NCBI RefSeq assembly: GCF_001613145.1
Contig: NZ_BDBU01000028.1
Coordinates: forward strand, 111,271 to 175,270
Source of the DNA: Nocardia jejuensis NBRC 103114
Lineage (GTDB): Bacteria; Actinomycetota; Actinomycetes; Mycobacteriales; Mycobacteriaceae
Length of the DNA stretch: 64,000 nucleotides
Direction: 5' to 3'
Shown here piece after piece: positions 60,546 through 64,000 of this stretch (positions are counted from its first letter, which is position 1; every line of letters begins with the position of its first letter). The notes beneath the pieces are model-generated. The model was not told the origin of the DNA, did no database searches, and saw only the letters and a list, made by a program, of their open reading frames with translations. The translations under genes and the position numbers were made by a program.

Positions 60546-60902
60546 TTACAAGGAACCGAACGTTTCGAGCGGGAAGGGCGGCTCGGCAAGTGGACGCACC
60601 GCGATGCGCATGAGCACGAGCTGATTGTCGTCGGCGCAGATCGGGTTCGCGGTCAGCTCATCGCAGCGGACGCAACGATGAACGAGCATCCACTCCCCGC
60701 CGCGCAATACGGCGATCGAAATCGGCGACATGCGTGCACCGCAGTCGCTCGGCCCGCCCTCGATCTGATCGAGGACGTGCTGAGAACGCAGACATGACGG
60801 GCAATGGTTGCGGCGTGCGCCGTCGGCGGCGTAGGTGGACACGACGAGTCCGCACCATGAGCAGGTGAAGGTGTCGAGCTTGTGAGAGGTGTTGACAGAC
60901 AA
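60546..60902 (-). CDS. RNHCP-domain zinc-ribbon protein, upstream copy
   Basis: A 118-residue paralogue of the adjacent gene, with CSWC, RNHCPSC, DCGAR and CVRC. It lacks the basic N-terminal tail. It starts with TTG at 60902, supported by AAGGAG seven bases upstream. The two copies are 31 bases apart in one operon. The shared C-terminal block is GEWM(L/V)VH(R/Q)C, then DDNxLxLxRxAxRP. The upstream region holds a 26-base palindrome and a 13-codon ORF. Confidence 0.8.
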   Translation of the reverse strand: MSVNTSHKLDTFTCSWCGLVVSTYAADGARRNHCPSCLRSQHVLDQIEGGPSDCGARMSPISIAVLRGGEWMLVHRCVRCDELTANPICADDNQLVLMRIAVRPLAEPPFPLETFGSL

Positions 60903-60980
60903 CCGGATACTCCTTGGCTGAAGGCATGAGATGACAGCAGGAGCAGGCCGAGCGATCCTCGGGGAAGACTCACGCGACGA

Positions 60981-61006
60981 TCGACGTCACCGGTCGGTGA
61001 CGTCGA
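60981..61006. promoter_or_regulatory. 26-bp perfect palindrome upstream of RNHCP genes
   Basis: The 12-base arm TCGACGTCACCG is followed by GT and the exact complementary arm. It lies about 80 bases before the TTG start of the first RNHCP gene and about 73 bases after the small ORF stop. It could be an operator on DNA or a stem in the leader RNA. Confidence 0.6.
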
Positions 61007-61079
61007 AGGCGTGAGCGCGGGCAGGGCGCCGGAACACGAGCGTCCGAGAAGGCCGCAGGATACGGCGAGCGGGACGTGG

Positions 61080-61121
61080 TTACGCGGCGCGGCGAGGCGC
61101 GCTCGGCGCTGGCCGGGTCAT
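61080..61121 (-). CDS. Possible 13-codon leader ORF
   Basis: MTRPAPSAPRRAA is encoded behind GGAGAGAGG, five bases before its ATG, and ends in TAA. It sits in the RNHCP leader just before the 26-base palindrome, the usual order for a leader peptide and attenuator. The ORF is short, so chance is possible. Confidence 0.3.
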   Translation of the reverse strand: MTRPAPSAPRRAA

Positions 61122-61431
61122 CAACACCTCTCTCCGGGCGAACCCTGTCGTTTCGATGAGTCGCCGAGCAGCGTATCGAGCCGTCTGTTGTCCGGCCACC
61201 GATTTATCGGCGGGCGCGCGGACGGACACCTTGACAGTCGTGGGACGGTGTCCCGCCGACTCCCCGAGCCGGCGGGACCGAACTACCAGCCGAGTAGTTC
61301 GTGCGCGCAGGGCCCTCGTCCGTGCAGGACCGCGATTTCCGCCCGGAGCCACAGTGCCACCGGACCCGCGAAGAGCGTTGTCGCAGTGAACCGGTCGACG
61401 TTTCGGAATGCGTGAAGCGAGGGCATGAGGT

Positions 61432-62325
61432 TTACCTCTTCGGGGAGAAGACGAATTCCCGGACCGCGTCGGCGAAGCGCCGGGGTTGTTCCAGATGGCC
61501 CAGGTGACCGCTGTGTTCCAACAGAAGAAATCGTGAGCCGGGGATCAGGTCGTGCAGTTCCCGGCCCCACCGTGGTCCGCAGATCACGTCGGCGAGACCG
61601 ACGATCACCAGCGCGGGGACGGTGATCTTGGGCAGGGCCGCGCGATCGTCGACGAGATCGGGTGATCGGTCGGCGGCCAGTCCGGAAATGTAGGACGCCC
61701 GGAGCTCTCGGCGCAGGGCCGCCCAGCGCGGTTCGTCGGCCCAGTAGTCCGCGACGTAGGACGGGATCACACCCCGGGCGACGGCGAGTGTCTGTTCGTC
61801 GCTCGAGATATCCGGCATCGCGGCGAATGACGCGAGCACCTCCGCGAGTTCGGCCCGGTCCGTATGAGCGGCGGCGAACTCCTGAAGCCTGCGCCCGGCC
61901 TCGGCCCCGTGCTCGGGGCCGGTGACGGGGGCTCCTTCGTAAAGGATGATGCCCGAGAGCTTTTCGGGCCGATGGATCGCGTGGTAGGCGGTGACGAACG
62001 CGCCGTGCGAGTGGCCGAGCAGGTACACCTCGCACACACCGAGATGATCGATCAGCCGCTGTAGCGCGCGACTGTAGCGCTCCCGGGTATAGCCGTGCGG
62101 ATGCGTGGGCAGGCGGCCGGATTCGCCGGTGCCGAGAGCCTCGACATACACCATGGTCAGGTGTTCTTCCAGCGCGGGCATGCGCAGGTATTCCCAGTGG
62201 ATTCCGGGCCCGCCGGGATGCGCCAGGCAGAGCGGGCCGGTGCCGAACACGTGGTATCGCTGCGTGCTGCCGTCGGATTCGAACGCGTGGGTACCGGGTG
62301 CGAGGGGCGCTGTGAGCGAGGGCAT
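61432..62325 (-). CDS. Alpha/beta hydrolase, proline-iminopeptidase-like
   Basis: A 297-residue hydrolase. The HPGGPG oxyanion motif (about 37-42) is of the prolyl-aminopeptidase type, the nucleophile elbow is LGHSHGAF, and the late His lies in LLEHSGHLGH. The acidic residue is probably in VGLADVI. ATG at 62325 overlaps the SRPBCC stop (TGATG); a GTG at 62328 is in frame too. With its coupled neighbour and the divergent LAL regulator it forms a small inducible unit. Substrate is unknown. Confidence 0.85.
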   Translation of the reverse strand: MPSLTAPLAPGTHAFESDGSTQRYHVFGTGPLCLAHPGGPGIHWEYLRMPALEEHLTMVYVEALGTGESGRLPTHPHGYTRERYSRALQRLIDHLGVCEVYLLGHSHGAFVTAYHAIHRPEKLSGIILYEGAPVTGPEHGAEAGRRLQEFAAAHTDRAELAEVLASFAAMPDISSDEQTLAVARGVIPSYVADYWADEPRWAALRRELRASYISGLAADRSPDLVDDRAALPKITVPALVIVGLADVICGPRWGRELHDLIPGSRFLLLEHSGHLGHLEQPRRFADAVREFVFSPKR

Positions 62326-62753
62326 CACACCGCCCGCAGCGGACCGGCGAAGGACTTGCGGAGTGCGGAGGGCCCGACCAGCGGCAGCAGTGCCGCCAGG
62401 ATCTTGCCCCTGAGCGCCTGCGGGGTTCTGGTGAGTTCGACGTCGATCCGGGAGCCCCGCTGGTCCGGTATGGCCCGGAAGATCCAGCCGCCGCCCGCGC
62501 CGAAGAGCTTGGAGTCCCGGGTGGTCACGGTGACGGTGTCACCGGACGGGTCCCAGTCGTAGCGAGCGCGTTCCCAGGCGGCGGCGGTGCCCTCGGTGAC
62601 CTCCGCCCAGGTATCGCCGAGTTCGTGGACTACGAAGTGCTGGGCGTCGATGCTCGGCCATGCCTCGGCGCGGGCCGGGCCGAAGTCGGTGAGCACCCGC
62701 ACGACCTCGGCGGGAGTCAGGGTGGACTGGAGGTGGAAGCGAACTGTTGTCAT
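62325..62753 (-). CDS. SRPBCC-family protein
   Basis: A 142-residue START-like protein: MTTVRFHLQSTLTPAEVVRVLTDFG at the front, W/E-rich strands (TWAEVTEGTAAAWERARYDW) and a C-terminal helix (KILAALLPLVGPSALRKSF). ATG at 62753 is chosen because upstream sequence is not conserved. It is coupled to the hydrolase by a one-base overlap, and divergent from the LAL regulator, 127 bases away. Such proteins bind hydrophobic ligands. Confidence 0.75.
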   Translation of the reverse strand: MTTVRFHLQSTLTPAEVVRVLTDFGPARAEAWPSIDAQHFVVHELGDTWAEVTEGTAAAWERARYDWDPSGDTVTVTTRDSKLFGAGGGWIFRAIPDQRGSRIDVELTRTPQALRGKILAALLPLVGPSALRKSFAGPLRAV

Positions 62754-62880
62754 GTCCAATACCTTCGCCACCAGCGGCGGTACGCGGAATCTGTCGGTTG
62801 ACGCTGAAGTGACGTAATCCTGCTTCGGTAGTGTTCTCGTCCGGTCCCGTATGTCGTTCCGGGTCCGGGAGGAGAGCGCC

Positions 62881-64000
62881 GTGATGCCGATGTTCGGAAG
62901 GGATACCGAGCGCAAATCCCTGGCCGCACTCGTGGCCGCTCCCCAGGACCACAGCAGCATCCTGATCGAGGGCGAACCGGGGATCGGGAAGTCGACGCTC
63001 GTCGACGCGACGGTCACCGTCGCGGCCGAGGCCGGATCACGGGTGCTGCGCACCGCGGGCGCGGAAGCCGAGCACGGTCTCGCCTATGCCGGACTGCATC
63101 GGCTGCTGTACCCGCTGCGCCGCACGTTCGATGCCCTACCGGCACGCCAGTTCGACGCTCTGACAACAGCTTTGGGCATGTCCGATGCCGACGCAGAGCC
63201 GAGCCTGCACCTGGTCGGCCTCGCCGCCCTGACCCTGCTGACCGATCTCGCGGCCGAACGCCCGCTGCTGATCGTCACCGAGGACGTGCACTGGCTCGAT
63301 CCCGCCAGCGCCGAGGTGCTGGCCTTCGTCGCGCGCCGGATCGACTCCGAACCGGTCGCCTTGCTCGCGAGCGTGCGCGACGGCGTGAGCTCCCCGCTCC
63401 AAGAGGCCGGTCTGACCGTGATGCGGCTGGGTCCGCTGCTCGAGGACGAGGCGAGCGCGCTGCTCGACCGGGCCGCACCGGAGTTGCCCGCGCATATCCG
63501 CCGTCGGGTGCTGGCCGAGGCGCACGGCAATCCGCTCGCGCTGACCGAACTGCCGACCACCGTGGGGATGCTCGCGGAATCGGCCCCCACGCTGCCGCTG
63601 ACCGAACGCCTCGAACGTGCCTTCGCCGCACGTGGCGCGACGCTGCCCGAGCGCACCCGAACGGCATTGCTCCTCGCGGCGCTCGACGACAGCGATTCGA
63701 TCACCGAAACGCTCACCGCCGCGGGCGTTCTGCTGGAATCCACCGTGGGTATCGAGATCTTCGCGCCCGCCGTTGCCGCTCGGTTGATCGATATCTCTTC
63801 CAGCACAGTCACTTTCCGTCATCCGCTGGTGCGCTCGGCCCTGGTGGCGTCGGCGGGGCCCGAGGATCGCCGACGTGCGCACCTGGCACTGGCGGACCTG
63901 CTGACCGAGTCGCCGGATCGCCGGGTCTGGCATCGCGCGGCGGGTGCGACCGGTGCGGACGAGGAGGTGGCCACGGCGCTCGAGCAGGCCGCCGAGCGGT
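62881..64000 (+). CDS. LAL-type (LuxR-family ATPase) regulator, 3' end outside window
   Basis: 373 codons are visible before the window ends. It starts MPMFGRDTERKSL with Walker A EGEPGIGKST (about 40), Walker B LLIVTEDVHWLD (about 135) and AHGNPLAL, as in large ATP-dependent LuxR regulators. The C-terminal helix-turn-helix expected at about residue 850 lies beyond the edge. GTG at 62881 or ATG at 62884 follows GGGAGGAG. It probably activates the divergent SRPBCC-hydrolase pair. Confidence 0.85.
   Translation, partial: MMPMFGRDTERKSLAALVAAPQDHSSILIEGEPGIGKSTLVDATVTVAAEAGSRVLRTAGAEAEHGLAYAGLHRLLYPLRRTFDALPARQFDALTTALGMSDADAEPSLHLVGLAALTLLTDLAAERPLLIVTEDVHWLDPASAEVLAFVARRIDSEPVALLASVRDGVSSPLQEAGLTVMRLGPLLEDEASALLDRAAPELPAHIRRRVLAEAHGNPLALTELPTTVGMLAESAPTLPLTERLERAFAARGATLPERTRTALLLAALDDSDSITETLTAAGVLLESTVGIEIFAPAVAARLIDISSSTVTFRHPLVRSALVASAGPEDRRRAHLALADLLTESPDRRVWHRAAGATGADEEVATALEQAAER

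Larger units (their letters stand above)
60903..61431. other. Leader region of RNHCP operon, otherwise gene-free
   Basis: 529 bases between the hydrolase stop and the first RNHCP gene. It holds a perfect 26-base palindrome and a 13-codon ORF, listed separately. Longer frames are arginine-rich by-products with no ribosome sites. Confidence 0.45.

Noticed and set aside
1..64000. CRISPR array, insertion sequence, prophage or rRNA operon
   Set aside because: No spaced repeat series, transposase, integrase, phage structural gene or rRNA sequence was recognised.

Overview
The window is high-GC actinobacterial DNA, most likely from a Nocardia. The housekeeping backbone arcA - pmt - rsmI - metG - tatD - rpfB - rsmA(ksgA) - ispE has the order and relative orientation I recall for Mycobacterium tuberculosis Rv1001-Rv1011, read here in reverse. 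A nocardiolactone-type beta-lactone cluster points to Nocardia rather than Mycobacterium. Many starts look leaderless, with a -10 hexamer 6-9 nt before the initiator, which is typical of these bacteria.

Layout. 1-3 kb: an acyltransferase fragment and a WHG-type TetR regulator sharing twin operators, then prfC. 3-6.5 kb: two DUF4393/Abi-alpha paralogues flanking a DUF445 membrane protein. 6.6-11 kb: ABC-F ATPase, ispE, and an SDR with a divergent TetR. 11-14.4 kb: a copper operon (CopZ-like, HVHP-repeat protein, CopA) behind a TACCC-N5-GGGTA operator. 14.8-23.2 kb: SRPBCC protein with an apparent ATC start, LpqN-like protein, rsmA, secreted lipase, SDR behind a KstR-like site, rpfB, tatD, metG.

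23.5-33.4 kb: a MmyB-type XRE regulator and a nine-gene, translationally coupled operon. It holds a thiolase pair in which the second has lost its cysteine, a beta-lactone synthetase, a small membrane protein, an OleD-like reductase, an HxxxDG acyltransferase, a 46-codon bridging ORF and an MMPL exporter. No OleB-type decarboxylase is present, so the beta-lactone is probably the end product. This block and the following frameshifted GlxA-like regulator with its reductase neighbour interrupt the metG-rsmI synteny.

35.6-41.7 kb: rsmI, pmt, GntR, arcA, soxR with a SoxR-like box, SDR. 41.8-46.6 kb: a coupled operon of a GNAT/acyl-amino-acid-synthase-like protein, an E1-like/nitroreductase fusion and a GAF-GGDEF-EAL enzyme (Rv1354c/Rv1355c-like). 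46.9-50.5 kb: tandem GyrI-like proteins, a TRIC channel, a family 5 uracil-DNA glycosylase, TetR, a Rieske lipoprotein. 50.7-53 kb: tRNA-Ala(CGC) and a lower-GC three-gene insert (hypothetical, XRE-DUF5919, HAD). 53-64 kb: accessory genes, including a TetR/TauD pair, Uma2, a ribbon-helix-helix regulator behind five 8-bp-phased repeats, VOC, methyltransferase, WYL regulator, two RNHCP zinc proteins, an SRPBCC/hydrolase pair and a LAL regulator cut by the window end.

The best candidates for undescribed biology are the E1/nitroreductase/c-di-GMP operon, the Abi-alpha/DUF445/Abi-alpha locus, the accessory half of the beta-lactone cluster and the octad-repeat RHH operator. No CRISPR array, insertion sequence or rRNA was seen. 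All family assignments come from reading motifs; no database search was possible.
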